Shown: piece by piece, positions 1-12,100 of the stretch | Numbering within the stretch: the stretch's first letter is position 1 | Layout of the letters: every line of letters starts with the position of its first letter | Assembly: GCA_029204225.1 (NCBI GenBank) | Contig: CM055107.1 | Span: 24,137,391-24,201,390 of the forward strand | Origin: Diphasiastrum complanatum | Taxonomy: Eukaryota; Streptophyta; Lycopodiopsida; Lycopodiales; Lycopodiaceae | Length of the DNA stretch: 64,000 nucleotides | Direction: 5' to 3' | Made by a program: the position numbers and the translations under genes | Notes under the pieces: model-generated | The model's database searches: none | What the model saw: the letters and a program-made list of their open reading frames with translations, nothing else | Told to the model about the DNA's origin: nothing

Positions 1-469
1 ATTGGTAGTGCGAAAAACAGGGATTTGCTTGAAGCTATGGAAGATGGGTGGCTCGCAAGATATTACCTCACCTCGCATTCAGGTAATGAGGCACGATGAA
101 GGGTAGTATCACCAAAAACCATTATATAGTTTTTTTATGCATATGGAAGCACAGATGAAATTGTACGGCTACAAAAATATTCTCATTTTGCAATTTTCAT
201 ATCAAGATGCAATGTTTGTTCCCACGATGCAACTAAAACAATAGATGCAATTTCTTACAAGAGCCAATTACCTCAAAATGAATGGCTTCTGAATGAATAT
301 CAATAGTCTATTGGTAATAAAGTCGATCCTATTATTCATGATCCTTGTCAATGGGTACAACAAGAGTTGGAGTTTTATAATTGAAAGTCACCTCGGTATC
401 GAAATGCTATGGAATTTAATGAGCATATTAATATTATGCTAAAAATGCAAAAAGTTTAAGGAGAAAAAA
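1..469. other. Degenerate sequence, no gene
   Basis: No sustained reading frame. In the frame used by the gag-like block that follows, there are short open stretches between stops (for example around 280-460), so this may be the decayed upstream part of the same retroelement, but nothing recognisable remains. Confidence 0.4.
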
Positions 470-930
470 AAGATATCAATGATAAAATCTACAGGGCAAA
501 CTTCAGTGGTAATGTGAAAACTATTGATGTGAGGGAATGATTACACACGTTGGATAGTTACTTCCAATTGTTTCCAAGGCTCGATGAAGCTAAAATCGTT
601 TATACTTCTTTTCATTTCAAAGGTCCAACATATGTTCGGTGGCAAAAAATTTTAGCAGCTCCACAAGCATAATTGACAATTTGTAATTGGACACAATTTA
701 AGTAGTTGTGTACTAAAGTTTTATGAGATCTATTTCAAGAGAAAATGTTCTATCAGCATTGGTGTTCAGTTAATCAAACTAATTTTGTCCAAGACTACAA
801 TTATGAATTACGAGAAATTCCTACATCACAATGTATTGCTACTTTTTGAGTCAGTAATAATATTCTCTTGGACCAGAACAATCATGATGGTATCTAGAAT
901 ATTCAATCAATAGTGAAATAGTCAACTAAT
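470..930 (+). pseudogene. Decayed Ty3/gypsy-type gag fragment
   Basis: One forward frame, interrupted by several stops, reads like the retrotransposon gag core. There is a segment near 535-580 with 'LHTLDSYFQLFPRLDEAK', then 'VYTSFHFKGPTYVRW' near 598-640, then an aromatic-rich block near 680-800 ending in 'YNYELREI'. The spacing of W, F and L residues is that of Retrotrans_gag domains, which coat element RNA in cytoplasmic particles. Stops near 538, 670, 703 and 724 show it is dead. No LTR, PBS or protease was found beside it. The assignment rests on pattern resemblance; a search against Retrotrans_gag would settle it. Confidence 0.5.
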
Positions 931-1140
931 AATTGTCAATCTCCTCATTACACAACTTAAAAACTGTACAACTACGCATATGGAAACTAGTGTGAACCAA
1001 GTAATTGGAAGATGCAATAAAAGTCAGAATACAAATGGAACGAAATTTGCAATAAGGTGGTCACTCACAAAATGTAAGGATTGAAAATTTGCCAATACGC
1101 ATCCATATCTACATCCCAATGGCTCATAAGGAACAATCAT

Positions 1141-1330
1141 ATTAAGAGGTGTAGATCATGAGGCCAATCACATTAAGAGGTGCAAATCATGTGGTCCAAT
1201 CATGTTAAGAGTTGCACATGAGACCCAATCATATTGTGAGGTGAAAATCATGAGGTCCAATCATCATGAGAGGTGCAAATCTAGAGGTCCAAACATGATA
1301 AGAGGTGCAATCCATGGGGTTCAATCAAAG
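1141..1330. repeat. Imperfect tandem repeat, about 30-bp unit, six copies
   Basis: Successive units follow the pattern 'aagaggtgcaaatcatgagg' plus 'tccaatcat', with substitutions and small indels between copies. No coding frame runs through it. Confidence 0.75.
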
Positions 1331-1734
1331 TTGGAGGTTACTACATGCACTTTGTAAGCAAGAACTTGAGCCACTACTATATGGAAGTGTGCTCTCATTG
1401 TGCATACAATTTTTTGAGAGATGATCAAAGTTTGACTTGAATACTCTTTGTTGTATTCTCTCTCTACCTGAGAGCTGGTCATCTCTCTACCCGAGAGCAA
1501 GGTGATTGTTTGGCTCTTCCATGGTGAATTTTTTTTTCAAGTGGATCTAAGAAACTTGCTTGACTTTGGATGGTGATAGATTTTTGTGTGATTGTCTTGA
1601 TTCAAAGTGTGTTAGATAGCCCTTGAAAATCCAAGTAATCTAGAATTGATTGATCTTGTGCAAGCTCTCATGCATGTAGGTCATGGAAGATCTTTGTAAG
1701 GTCCTTAAATCCCAATCTTTATCATGTCCTTCAT
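1331..1734. other. No gene seen
   Basis: AT-rich sequence with a small local duplication ('ctacctgagagctgg' and 'ctacccgagagcaag' near 1465-1500). No reading frame or motif that I can support. Confidence 0.5.
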
Positions 1735-2040
1735 CAAATAGTGTGAAAAATTGCCTACATTGGCAAATCTAGCCATGTAGAATATTGTACATATTGTCAA
1801 TATTTTTTGTTAGTCACTTGTATGGCCAAAGTGCCACATGACAATCTACACCCAATGTAGGTTACCACGAGTCAAGAGGAGTGGTTGTGTCCATTTGGTA
1901 GTGATTCCTACTTTGTAGGATCTAGACCTTGATTTATGATGAGATTTGTACCTACCAAGCATGACTCTAGGATCTAGGCTAGGGTTTTCACTTTAGGGCA
2001 AGAAAGTTGAGTCTACTTCCTTATTACATGCTAGATTTTC
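1735..2040 (-). repeat. Dispersed repeat, inverted partner of 34990-35345
   Basis: Read as the reverse complement, 34990-35345 matches this stretch along its length. Shared blocks include 'ggcaaatctagccatgtaga', 'gactctaggatctaggctag' (one base differs) and 'cttccttattacatgct'. It abuts the integrase fragment at about 2041. The repeat is probably an LTR or untranslated part of a copia family, because the other copy contains the cacacgtgtg motif found in the LTRs of this window. Confidence 0.7.
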
Positions 2041-3216
2041 ACCTAACTTTGCAAAGGAAGTATCTTTTACTATGTATTTCCATTCTTGTTGATTCTCGGC
2101 TAGTGCTTTGAACTTCACAAAGGATTCATACACCCAAATTTTCATAGGCAAAAGATAGATCCAAGCATATCTTGAATAATCATCAATGAATGTTACATAC
2201 ATTTTGGCACCTCCAATTGATTCTTGAGAAAAACTATGCACATTAACATGAATGATCTCTAAGGGAGTGGAAGATTTAGTGGTAGATCTTTAAAAAGAAT
2301 GCTTGTGCTGTAGACCTTAAAAAAGGATGCTTGTGAGACTTTGAGAGACTACAAGCCTCACAAAACTTACCACACTTTGCCAAGGTCTTTGGTAGGTCAA
2401 GAGCTAGCTCCTTTGCACATGTGATCTCCATAGATTTGAAGTTAGGATGGCCTAACCTCTTGTGCCAAAGCTCAAGTTGAGAGATCTCCTCCTTTTCACA
2501 CTCTCAATAGCAACATTAGCATCCAACTAAAACAATCTTCCTTGCTTAAAACCTTTTGCTATGCATTTATCATTCTTAGAACAAACTCCATGCTTGAAGT
2601 GGACATCTAAGCCATTATCCATTAGTTGACCAACACTTAGCAAGTTCTTGGTGATTGATGGAACATAAAGGACATTGTCTAGATCCCATTCTTTTAGAAG
2701 ATCCTAGACATAAAGGAACGGTTCCAACACCATCTATTATACACTCTTGATCACTTGTAGTAGATATAGACTTTTTATCACCATTGAAAGAGAGTAGAGT
2801 TGAGAAAGAGTCCTTTTGGTATGTCCTGTGGGAACTTACACCACTATCAATCCACCATATGTCATTTGGATTGCCTTCGCTTCTTGTTTTGGATGTGGAT
2901 GCCATCAAAGATGACTTTCCCTCATCTTTCTCTTCTTGAGCAAGATTTTGTTGTTTGTTCTCCCCTTGTGCATTTTGTCTCTTGTAGCATTCGGATGCAA
3001 AATGCACCATCTTTCCACAAAAGAAGCATTTTAGCTTGGACTTGTCTTTCTTGCCTTTGGCCTTTGAGCTTGTTGCTTGATCCTCCTCCTTAGCTTCCTT
3101 GCTTGGGTTCTTCTTGAGTCATTTTGCCTTCTTCTTGTCTTTTCTTGAGAAATTGGCTTTTTCATCTCCATCATGCAACGAGAAGAAAAAAATGTTAGCC
3201 GAATTTTTGACAGCAA
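2041..3216 (-). pseudogene. Truncated copia gag-protease-integrase fragment
   Basis: Reading from 3216 down, the reverse strand encodes a basic gag C-terminus, a zinc-knuckle remnant (HFASEC near 2995), the protease start (DIWWIDSG near 2855; DSG is the aspartic-protease motif), the HHCC integrase N-terminus (WHKRLGHPN near 2470, later CEAC) and the integrase core start ending near 2041 (FIDDYSRYAW). It is the same family as the element at 3331-8921; blocks such as 'TTSDQEC' and 'IDDYSRY' match. The first catalytic Asp of the integrase is Asn (IIHVNVHSF). Frameshifts lie near 2250 and 2620-2700. There is no RT, no RNase H and no LTR directly attached. Confidence 0.85.
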
Positions 3217-3325
3217 ACATCAGCTCACACTAATTTTGCTATTACATAGAATCAACATGTAAAGTCGCACAATTTTGATGTAAAATGGTAATAATTCGCT
3301 AATAGCTAGGGGTCCCAACCCGCTG

Positions 3326-3330
3326 CCCAT
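3326..3330. repeat. Left target-site duplication (cccat)
   Basis: The five bases immediately before the 5' LTR. The same five bases follow the broken 3' LTR at 8922-8926, the size expected for copia integration. Confidence 0.6.
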
Positions 3331-3998
3331 TGTTAGAATTTAGCAATTTTCACATGGTTTTTGATGAATATTAGACATCTATGTGGATCCACACGTGTGA
3401 GGAGCTATCCACACGTGTGAAATGACACTTTTAATATTCAGATCTATTTTGATTAGCTTTCATTTGAGTCTAATATGAGATCTCCTAAATTATAGGAGTT
3501 AGGTCCTAGATTGTAGGAATCTAGAAGGTCAACACAAACCACCAATGGATGATGTGGCAAACTTGATAGATCTTATCCAAAGTGGATATGGATAAGTACA
3601 ATGAGCTGTCCTACACGTTCTGGATGAAGCTTAGAGAGAGATTATGGTGAATTTGTACTGGATCCATGATGGATCCATTATTGAGCTAATGATGAGAAAT
3701 CTTGGTTTGTGAAGCTATCATTGTGTTTTGACTCTCTTAAGCACTTTCTTTGTGGATGAATGCTTTGTAAATGATAAGTAAATTATTTCTCTGTTATCAG
3801 GCCGTACAGTAACTGTACTTCACACGTGTGAAGCCGTGGATCATCTTTTTTGACTGTTCTTGCTTGGAAACACAGAGATTGTCAAGTAGAAGCTAGATTT
3901 GGAAGCTAGTCTTGATATAGATCAAGATCCCAAGCTACCAGTCACTCTTTGTGATCATTTGTAGATTAATTTCAGTCCATAAACTCAGAAATTTGACA
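3331..3998 (+). repeat. 5' LTR, 668 bp
   Basis: Starts TGTTAGAATT and ends TTTGACA, i.e. the standard TG...CA ends, directly before a tRNA primer site. It contains three perfect copies of the palindrome cacacgtgtg (3390, 3410, 3821), each with a CACGTG G-box core. The internal segment 3693-3979 has an inverted copy at 32200-32486. Confidence 0.93.
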
Positions 3999-4010
3999 TG
4001 GTATCAGAGC
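3999..4010 (+). promoter_or_regulatory. Primer-binding site, initiator-Met tRNA type
   Basis: The sequence tggtatcagagc directly follows the LTR end. It is the usual plant copia PBS, complementary to the 3' end of initiator methionine tRNA. Confidence 0.93.
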
Positions 4011-4618
4011 CAAGTCAAAGAGCTTGATTGATGATCCAAGAATCTTCATTTTGGTGAAAGCATTGGTGCTAGAGTCACTTTGAAGGAGGGAGACCTTTTC
4101 TAATAGTTTACTTGTGATGTTGACGTTCAGATTAGTGTGTAAAGCTCAAAAGTACTTCTCACATGTGTGAGAGGCTGCTGGAGTTGTACTTTCACCAGAA
4201 CTTTGTGTTTTTTCAATATTTGAGCTTCAAACAAGTTGTGTAGAGTGAAACTAGTGATGTGCTTATGAAAAACCATTGTTTCCATTATAGATTTGATGAG
4301 TAAATGGTGTTAGAATCTTATTAAACCTACAAATCCTTGTGAGAGAGTTTGAGGCTTATGTTTTAGTTCAAGAGTGAAACTAAAACCAATTCTAAACATC
4401 ATAGGAAGGCATTGGCACTTCCAAAAATCAAATCCAAGATTCTAAGTGAATAGATTGTGTAGAATACACTTTCCCAAATCTTTTTGAGTTCAAGATCACT
4501 ATAGATCTTGCTTCTTGAGTCTAGTGAGATTCAAGAAAGTAGCATTTAGCTAAATTCTGAGAAAGAAAGAAGGAAGAGCCTTTGAATAGTACATATGTTG
4601 TACTTGTTACTAGTTAGA
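4011..4618 (+). other. Untranslated leader of the copia element
   Basis: About 600 bp between the PBS and the first gag codon with no long reading frame. It contains one near-copy of the LTR palindrome (cacatgtgtg near 4160). Confidence 0.7.
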
Positions 4619-7600
4619 ATGGGTTCAATTGGAGCCTATCTTCTTGAGGCTAGTGAAAGGCCAAATTCTAATAATTATTCAACTTGGAAAGTAAGAATGG
4701 AGTCACTACTAGTGCTCCAAGATATGTTTGATCTTGTCATAGGAGAGGAAGAAGAACCTCAAGGAGGTCAAGATCAAGTGAGGTACAAAAAGAGAGCTAG
4801 ACTAGCATTACATTGCTTGAAAATGAATGTTAGTAATGAACTTCTAAAGGAAGTAGCATCTTGTACCTCAGCCAAGGAGGCATGGAACTACCTCAAAGGG
4901 ATTTATGAATCCAAAAATACCTCTAGAGTGCTTATGATTAGAAATAAAGTTCTTTAAAGCATTAGAGGGAGTGATGAGAGTGCTCAAGAGTATGTCTTGA
5001 GAATTAAATCTCTCAACAAAGAACTTTCCATCATTAGTGAGGGTATTCATGATGATGAACTTGTTCAAATCATCTTGAATGGTCTTGGAGATGAGTTCTC
5101 CAATCTTGTACAAAGCTTTGCTATTCAAGATGCACTACCTTCCATAGACAAGCTTCATAGTGTGCTTGTAGCCGAGGAGAGTAGGATCCTTCATGTCAAG
5201 CAAAGGATTGGATCCTTAAAGTTGCATGATGGTGATGAGAAGGCCAACTTCTCAAGCAAGGGAAAGACCAAGTCAAAGAAGAAGATCCAACACAAGGAGA
5301 CCGAGAATGATGATCAACCATCAAGCTCCAAAGGTGGAAAGAAGAACAAAGCCAAACTCAAGTGCTTCTTTTGTGGAAAGAAGGGGCACTTTGCATCCGA
5401 GTGTTTCAAGAAGAAGAATGCACAAGGAGAGAGCAAACAAGGCAACCTCACTCTTGCGGAAGATGAGGATGAAGTGGATTCATCCTTGATGGCTTCTACA
5501 TCAACATCAAAGAGCTACTCCAATGACACATGGTGGATTGATAGTGGGGCTAGTTCCCACATGACATTCCAGAAGGATTTTTTCTCAACTCTTGTACCTT
5601 TTGTAGGTTGTAAAAATTCTATTCTAACAACGAGTGATCAAGAATGTAGAATAGATGGAGTGAGAACTATTCCCTTAAGTCTTGGATCCTCTAAAAGAGT
5701 AGATCTTGATAATGTACTCTATGTTCCTACACTCACTAAGAATTTGTTAAGTGTAGGACAATTGATGGATGTTGGCTTAGATGTCCATTTTAAGCAAGGA
5801 GTTTGCTCCATAATGATGAATAATACTTGCATTGTAAAGGGATTCAAGCAAGGAAGGCCGTTTAAGCTTGATGCTAATGTTTTTCTTGGAAGTGTGAACA
5901 TGATGAAGGAGGAGCTCAATCAAGTGGAGCTTTGGCATAAGAGGTTGGGCCACCCCAACTTCAAATCTATGGAGATGCGATGCACCAAGGATCTTGCTCA
6001 TGGCCCTCCAAAGACACTCTCAAAGTGTGGAAAGAGTTGTGAAGCTTGTAGCCTCTCAAAGGCACACAAGCTACCTTTTGATATCTCTTCCACTAGATCT
6101 ACAAAAGCATTAGATCTTATTCATAGTTATGTGCACTCTTTTTCTCAAGAATCTAATGGAGGTGCATCTATGTATGTATCTTTTATTGATGATTACTCTA
6201 GATACACTTGGACTGAACTTTTGGATTCCAAAAGTAAAGTGTTTGAAGCTTTTGTTAAGTTCAAAACTCTAGTTGAAAATCAACTTGATGCTAGAATTAA
6301 AGTATTGAGGAGTGATAATGGTGGAGAGTATATTTCCACCAAGATGATAGAGTTTTGTAAATCCAATGGCATTAAGAGAGAACTTACATGTACTTATAGT
6401 CCTCAACAAAATGGAATAGCCGAGAGGATGAATAGAACACTATGTGAGTGTGCTAAGGCTTTAAGGTTAGATGCATCTCTACCTAAGTCCTTTTGGGGAG
6501 AGGCTATTATTTGTGCAACTTATTTGTGTAATAGATTGCCATGTAAGCCCATTGGAGGCATAACATCTTATGAGGCTCTATTTTGTAAGAAGCCGAATCT
6601 TAAAGATCTAAGAATTTTCGGATCTACTTGCTATGTTTTTCAAGCATTAGATACAAGAAAAAAGGATGATCCTACTTCTATTAAAGGGATCTTTGTTGGT
6701 TATGCTGAAAATAGCAAATAATATAGAGTCTATAGTCCTGTCACTAAGAAGATTTTAGTGAGTAGAGATGCTACTTTTGATGAAGGTACTACTTCAAGTT
6801 GAATGAAAAAGCTTCTAATCCATCTTATGTCAAGGATCTTGTAAGGTTTGAGGAGGAGCCTACTCTTGAAGATCCATCTCAAGATCCAAGGACTCCAAGG
6901 AGATCTACCAGAAGGAAGGCCGAGCCCTCAAGGCTCACCTATGTTGACAAAGGTGAACAAAGGGAAGATCTACATTCACTTACCTCTTACACTTTTCTAA
7001 CTTCTATGTTTGATGAGCCAAGTTGCTTTGAAGAAGCTATTGAGTCACAAGAATGGAGGGGTGCCATGCAAAAGGAGTATGATGCTCTTATGGAGAATCA
7101 TACATGGAAGCCTGTGGATCTTCCTCAAGGAAGAAAGCCACTTGAGTGCAAATGGATCTATAGATTGAAGTACAGTCAAGATGGGAGCATCAACAAACAC
7201 AAGGCAAGGCTAGTGGCAAAGTGGTTCTTGCAAACCAAGGGAGTAGATTTCGATGAAACTTTTGCTCCTGTTGCTAAGCTAGTTTCCATAAGGTTGATTA
7301 TTTCTCTTGCAACTACTTTCAATTGGCCTCTATTTCAACTTGATGTGACTAATGCTTTTCTCAATGGATATTTGGAAGAGGAGATTTTCATGAGGCAACC
7401 CGAGGGCTTCATCAAAGAAGATCAAGAGAAAAAAGTGTGTTTGTTGCTAAGAAGCCTTTATGGGCTTAAGCAAGCACCTAGAGCTTGGTACTCTATGTTT
7501 AATACCTTCTTAAACTCTATTAAGTTTGTTGTAAGTGCTTATGATCCTTCTTTGTACTTAAGATTTAATGATGATAAAATCATCATTCTCATTTTGTATG

Positions 7601-8562
7601 TTGATGACATTATCCTTAGTGGAAATGATCTTGATGGTATACAAGAAGTGAAAGTAGCATTGTTTAAGGAGTTTAAGATGGTAGATCTTGGTAATCTTCA
7701 TTTCATATTAGGAATAGAAGTTTCAAGAGGCAAGGATTTGAGTTTTGTTTGTCAATCCAAATATGCTTCTTCTATCTTAGAAAAGTTTGAAATGAAAGAT
7801 TGTAAAGGAGTAGAAACTCCTATGGAGCAAAATGTAAAAGTTTCCAATAGTGATGATGAAGCATCCTTTGAGGACATCACACTATATAGAAGACTTGTAG
7901 GCTCTTTGATCTATCTTACTATAACTAGACCTGATCTAAGTTATAGTGTAGGCAAACTAAGCCAATCTATGCAAAATCCATTGGTTTGTCATTGGAAAAA
8001 TGCAAAAAGAGTGTTGAGGTACATCACGGCCACCAAGAACTTTGGCATTTTATATGACGAATCTAATCTAGCCTTAAGGGCATATTCGAATGCTGATTTT
8101 GCAGGTGATAAAGTGGATAGGAGGTCCACAATTACCTTTCATTGCAATGGCATAGTGTCTTGGCTTTCCAAAAAGCAAGATACTATCTCTCTATCTTCAA
8201 CCGAATCGGAATGCAAGGCACTAGCATCCACAACAAAGTAGATTCTATGGTTGAAGAGGCTTTTGGTGGAATTACAAGTCATGGAGGCCGAGGAGCAGCC
8301 AACAATATTTTGTGACAACCAATCAAGCCAAGCATTAGCAACCAATCCCACATTCCATGCAAGGAGCAAGCACGTAGAGATTGCTCACCATTTTGTGAGG
8401 GAAAAGGTTCAAGCAAAGGAGATCAAGCTACATCATGTGTCTTCTTCAGATTGCCTTGCTGATCTACTCACTAAAGCCTTGCCAAAGGCTTCATTTATCA
8501 AGTTAAGATCAACCTTAGGTGTTGTAGATAGATGTACTATAGTTGTATCATGTAAAAATTGA
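4619..8562 (+). pseudogene. Copia gag-pol polyprotein, four disruptions
   Basis: I start it at the ATG at 4619, because a related gag at 10598 (reverse strand) begins with the same MxSxGxYLLEASER pattern. Domains: gag with zinc knuckle (CFFCGKKGHFASEC, about 5363-5404); protease (WWIDSGASSH, about 5532); integrase zinc region (WHKRLGHPN, then CGKSCEAC); integrase core (LRSDNGGEY and NGIAERMNRTL retained); RT (YVDDIIL, about 7600); RNase H (DFAG, STESE and CDNQSS retained). Breaks: in-frame stops at 4955, 6719 and 8239, and a one-base frameshift near 6790-6800. The first integrase Asp, normally in an IHSDV context, is Tyr (IHSYV). A gag-pol of about 1,300 codons is normal for the superfamily. 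Confidence 0.93.
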
Positions 8563-8566
8563 GGAG
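8554..8566 (+). promoter_or_regulatory. Polypurine tract
   Basis: The purine-rich stretch aaaaattgaggag lies directly before the 3' LTR start (TGTTAG) and overlaps the gag-pol stop codon, the normal place for plus-strand priming. Confidence 0.8.
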
Positions 8567-8921
8567 TGTTAGAATTTAGCAATTTTCACATGGTTTTTGA
8601 TGAATATTAGACATCTATGTGGATCCACACGTGTGAGGACCTGTCCACACATGTGAAATGACACTTTTAATATTCAGATCTATTTTGATTAGCTTTCATT
8701 TGAGTCTAATATGACATCTCCTAAATTATAGGAGTTAGGTCCTAGATTGTAGGAATCTAGAAGGTCAACACAAACCACCAATGGATGATGTGGCAAACTT
8801 GATAGATCTTATCCAAAGTGGATATGGATAAGTACAATGAGCTGTCCTACACGTGCTGGATGAAGCTTAGAGAGAGATTATGGTGAATTTGTACTTGATC
8901 CATGATGGATCCATTATTGAG
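8567..8921 (+). repeat. 3' LTR, truncated (first 355 bp of 668)
   Basis: Matches 3331-3685 with about six substitutions, then stops after 'ccattattgag'. The next bases, cccat, equal the left target duplication. The shared base c makes the exact break ambiguous by one. Confidence 0.9.
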
Positions 8922-8926
8922 CCCAT
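8922..8926. repeat. Right target-site duplication candidate (cccat)
   Basis: Same pentamer as 3326-3330. A five-base match can occur by chance, but the position exactly at the LTR break makes a real duplication more likely. Confidence 0.5.
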
Positions 8927-9836
8927 ACTTTTCCAGCATGTTGTTGAGATATCGTTGCTGACTAATGAAAATCAGTCTGTTGGGCCGATCTCGTTGGTCT
9001 TGGATTCCGAGACAATAGTGGGCTGTCAGTCATTTTATACTCTTGGGCCAGCATGCATTTCGTATCCTTCATCAGATTCAGATAATTACTAAATAGGAGT
9101 GTATCATCTACATAGGGAGTGATGATGATGAAGTATTTCGATACATATTTGAAGTAGACATTTGAGTCTGTCGAGTTTGGAATAAAACCATTCTCGATAA
9201 AAAATGTGTTGATTTTTTGGAACCAGGATCTAGGTGACTGTTTTATCCCATAGAGTGCCTTGTGGATTTTGCATACAAGTTGTTGATGCTTGTCGTTGAG
9301 TTCGTATCCCTCTGGCTACGTCATATAGATTTCTTCTTCGATGGTTCCATTGAGGAAAGTGATCTAGACATCCATCTGGTGGACGTCAAGATTTGTTGTG
9401 GCTGCAAAGGAGAGGACTAGGCGGATTGAAGCATGTTTGACAACTAGGCTGAAGGTTTCTAAATAGTCAAGATCTGGAATATGGAAAAAGCCTTTGGCGA
9501 CTAGCCTAGCCTTGTAACGATTTACCTTCCTTCAGTGTCATACTTCACCTTGAATATCCATTTTCATGGAATTGGGTTTCGATCCTTTGGCAGCTCAATG
9601 ACTGTCCATGTTTGATTCTCCATCAGAGAATCGAATTTGGTGTCCATCGCTGCTTTCCACTGGTCAGCATTAGGAGTAGACATAGCCTCAGAAACAGTGG
9701 TTGGTTCTTGCACAAAGTAGCAGGCCGGATCATCCATGAATATGGATGGAGGCTCTATGGACCTGTTCGACCTTTTGGATTGAACTTTGGTCCTCTAATG
9801 TGGGTTGACTTATTGAGGTTCTGACTCATTGTCTAA
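8922..9836 (-). pseudogene. Copia reverse transcriptase fragment, a second family
   Basis: Read from 9836 down: the RT N-terminus (QWKAAMDTKFDSLMENQTW, then WKWIFKVKYD), the FAPVV-like region, LNGTIEEEIYM, PEGYELND, ALYGIKQSPRSW, the active-site region YVDDTLL near 9090, then RYLNNMLEKYG at the end. Several frameshifts and stops. It differs clearly from the RT of the young element, so it is another lineage. It breaks exactly at the young element's right end, and the sequence left of that element (reverse complement of 3301-3330) contains VGTP, which resembles the next RT motif. The young element may therefore have inserted here. Confidence 0.85.
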
Positions 9837-9837
9837 G

Positions 9838-10598
9838 TCAGTGTCGATTTTTTGCATTTGAATCTCTGGATTGAAATTTGGGTGTTCGATCCTTGTCGGC
9901 TATTGGAGACTTTGCAGGACAACAAAGTATTGTCTTACTACGAAGGGAAGGCACATGCCTCTTATCCTTGACAAAAAGAGCTTTGTCACTTCCAATATGC
10001 TCGAGTTTGTTCATCCTTGAAAGTTTGTAACTTTGCCTTGCTTCTTCAAGTATAAGAATTCCTTGAAGAGTCTCCAAATTGGGCAATTCCTTCATGGAAA
10101 AGGACTGAACAAGATTATCATAGTCTTCTTTTAAGCCATTAAGAATGACTTGTACTAGCTCATCTTGGTTGATTGTGACACCAACACAAGCAAGCTCTCT
10201 ATGAAGATCTTTTACTCTTAGAACATAATTTGATGCACTCTTCTCACTTCTTTGAAACTTTGAAAAATCTGATTTCTAAGAGTGAGAATTCTAGAAGTAT
10301 TCTTAGCTTCATAGATTGACTTAAGTGCATCCCAAGCTTCTTTAGTAGTGGTGCAAGAACCTATCTCTCTTAGAATTTCATTAGGTACATTCATCTTAAT
10401 GAAATGTAAAGCCATCTTGGCTCTCTTCTTAAATTTTGGTATTTCAACTTGAGCCTGATGCTCCTCCTCAATACCAAGTACTATATCCATTACATCTTGG
10501 AATATAAGAATAGACTCCATCCTAACCTTCCAGATTGAGTAATTGGAGGTACTTAGTCTTTCACTTGCTTCTAAGAGATATCCTCCTACTGAAGCCAT
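9838..10598 (-). pseudogene. Copia gag fragment (N-terminal part)
   Basis: Starts at the reverse-strand ATG at 10598 (MASVGGYLLEASER, then NYSIWKVRMESIL), a gag start related to the young element. It continues through KNTSRILTLRNQIF, a frameshift near 10218-10240, and ELVQVILNGL near 10170, then runs to a stop near 9838. It is cut before the zinc knuckle and joined to an unrelated RT piece at about 9837, so this is a chimeric scar, not one element. Confidence 0.85.
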
Positions 10599-11362
10599 TA
10601 TTGTGGAGACTACTTGTAAATGGACAACAATATGTTTGAGCTTGTTCTTGATAAACTAAATGTTGCTACACTTCTCACTATAGGAATTTTCAAAAAAAGG
10701 TGTACTACCAAATCCTATGTGAAATCTTTCAACTGAATTTGAGATAGGTCTCAAATATTCCACCAATACAAAGCAAACTAGATCAAACTCTCAACTTGAA
10801 TTGGAGTATAGACAAATTTTGGTTCTTTCTTCTTTGACACGTGTGAACTATTCAAAGACAACACAATTGATTCAAAAAGTAATCAAATTGATTGAAGCAA
10901 TGTAATAACTGACTCAAAACTTTGTCTAGATCTCGAGTTTGTTGGATTGATATACTCAAGAACTGGATTTTGAACCTGACAAGCAAAATTTGAATCAAAT
11001 CAAAAAATGATCACTCGGATTTTGAACTCTCCCTATCCTTCTTCATGAGCTTATAACTCAAGATAGACACATCAGATTGATTTGGGAACAATTGTTATGG
11101 AAAGTATCTTCACTAGCTTTCCATCAAGCTATAACATCAATATCTCTGGACCTATAATAAAGGAAATAAAGAGGTCTAAAATATACTGATTTTCACATGT
11201 GCAGAAGTCCAAAATTTCGTACAATTCCAGTTTTGGTCTGAAAAACTTGATCCAAACACTTTTCTAGAAAAGGTAGAGAAAAGTGAATAACAACTTCCTT
11301 GCTTGAATAGCACTCAAAATTTCTTACACATACAATGATAATAGCATGCAAAGCTTAATTTG
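10599..11362 (-). other. Leader region of the reverse-strand copia gag
   Basis: Sequence between the gag start and a primer-binding site, of the same size class as the leader of the young element. No reading frame. It holds cacgtgtg near 10840 and cacatgtg near 11200, half-matches to the LTR palindrome. Confidence 0.55.
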
Positions 11363-11374
11363 GCTTTGATACCA
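11363..11374 (-). promoter_or_regulatory. Primer-binding site (reverse strand)
   Basis: On the reverse strand tggtatcaaagc, one base away from the canonical initiator-Met PBS. It marks the end of an LTR that begins at 11375. Confidence 0.75.
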
Positions 11375-12100
11375 TGATGAAAATCCAGAAGTTTCACATG
11401 TGTGGAATGCCAATTCCAATTGTGAATGATCTTTATTAAGCTTTGTGTTTAGCACATAATCTGATTCTAGATTGAGTATCAAGATCTAGTTCAAGAATTT
11501 ATGACTAAACCACAATCTAGCATGCTAGTAATCAAATAATAGTTACTTTCAGAAAGAATGATGAAAGTACAAAAAAATTAATGCATTAGCATAGCCTCCT
11601 CCATGAGTTAGAGAGAGAGTGCAAAATTCAAGCATACAAGGTTAAAGATCCAAATTGACAAGAAGTAGCTTCAATGCTTGGTTCATCATCAAAATTTGTG
11701 AGAGAATCCTCATACATTTATGGTGAATGGAATAGCTCGAGGTAGAGCTAGCACTCATCTACTTTGTTCCACATCTAAAAGTGAAAAATAACATACTAGT
11801 GACATATGTCACTTTACATGCATATCTATCTACCTACTTTTACCATGTGGCAATTTCTAAACTAGAATTGTCCAAATCACTATGCATGTGTCCATTACAT
11901 TTTGTGCATGCTTTGCATGTCACTTTGGAACACTTACAATCTTTGCATATGATATGACTCATGTTTCTATAAGCCTATAATTGACTTTTCTATGCCAAAC
12001 TTCTATATGCATGTTGTACTTGACCAACTAGATTTCATAAAACCATGTAGCTCTAGTTTCCTCTAGGCCAAATTTGGCATTTTCAATATGGAACATTACA
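11375..12100 (-). repeat. Probable LTR, outer end not defined
   Basis: On the reverse strand it ends ...TTTTCATCA directly before the PBS. The first 100 bp contain cacatgtgtgg, like the other LTRs here. I could not see the far end or a target duplication, so the right limit is approximate. Confidence 0.5.

Larger units (their letters stand above)
3331..8921 (+). mobile_element. Young Ty1/copia LTR retrotransposon, nearly complete
   Basis: Order: 5' LTR (3331-3998), PBS, untranslated leader, gag-protease-integrase-RT-RNase H (gag before integrase before RT is the copia order), polypurine tract, partial 3' LTR (8567-8921). By eye the LTRs differ at six positions over about 356 bp, so insertion was recent compared with the neighbours. 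Coding damage: three in-frame stops, one frameshift and one lost integrase catalytic residue. The 3' LTR lacks its last 312 bp but is followed directly by a copy of the left flanking pentamer. A non-autonomous copy at best. Confidence 0.93.

Noticed and set aside
1141-1330. CRISPR-like array
   Set aside because: Units are imperfect and directly adjacent, with no constant-repeat/unique-spacer pattern, and the window is plant nuclear DNA.
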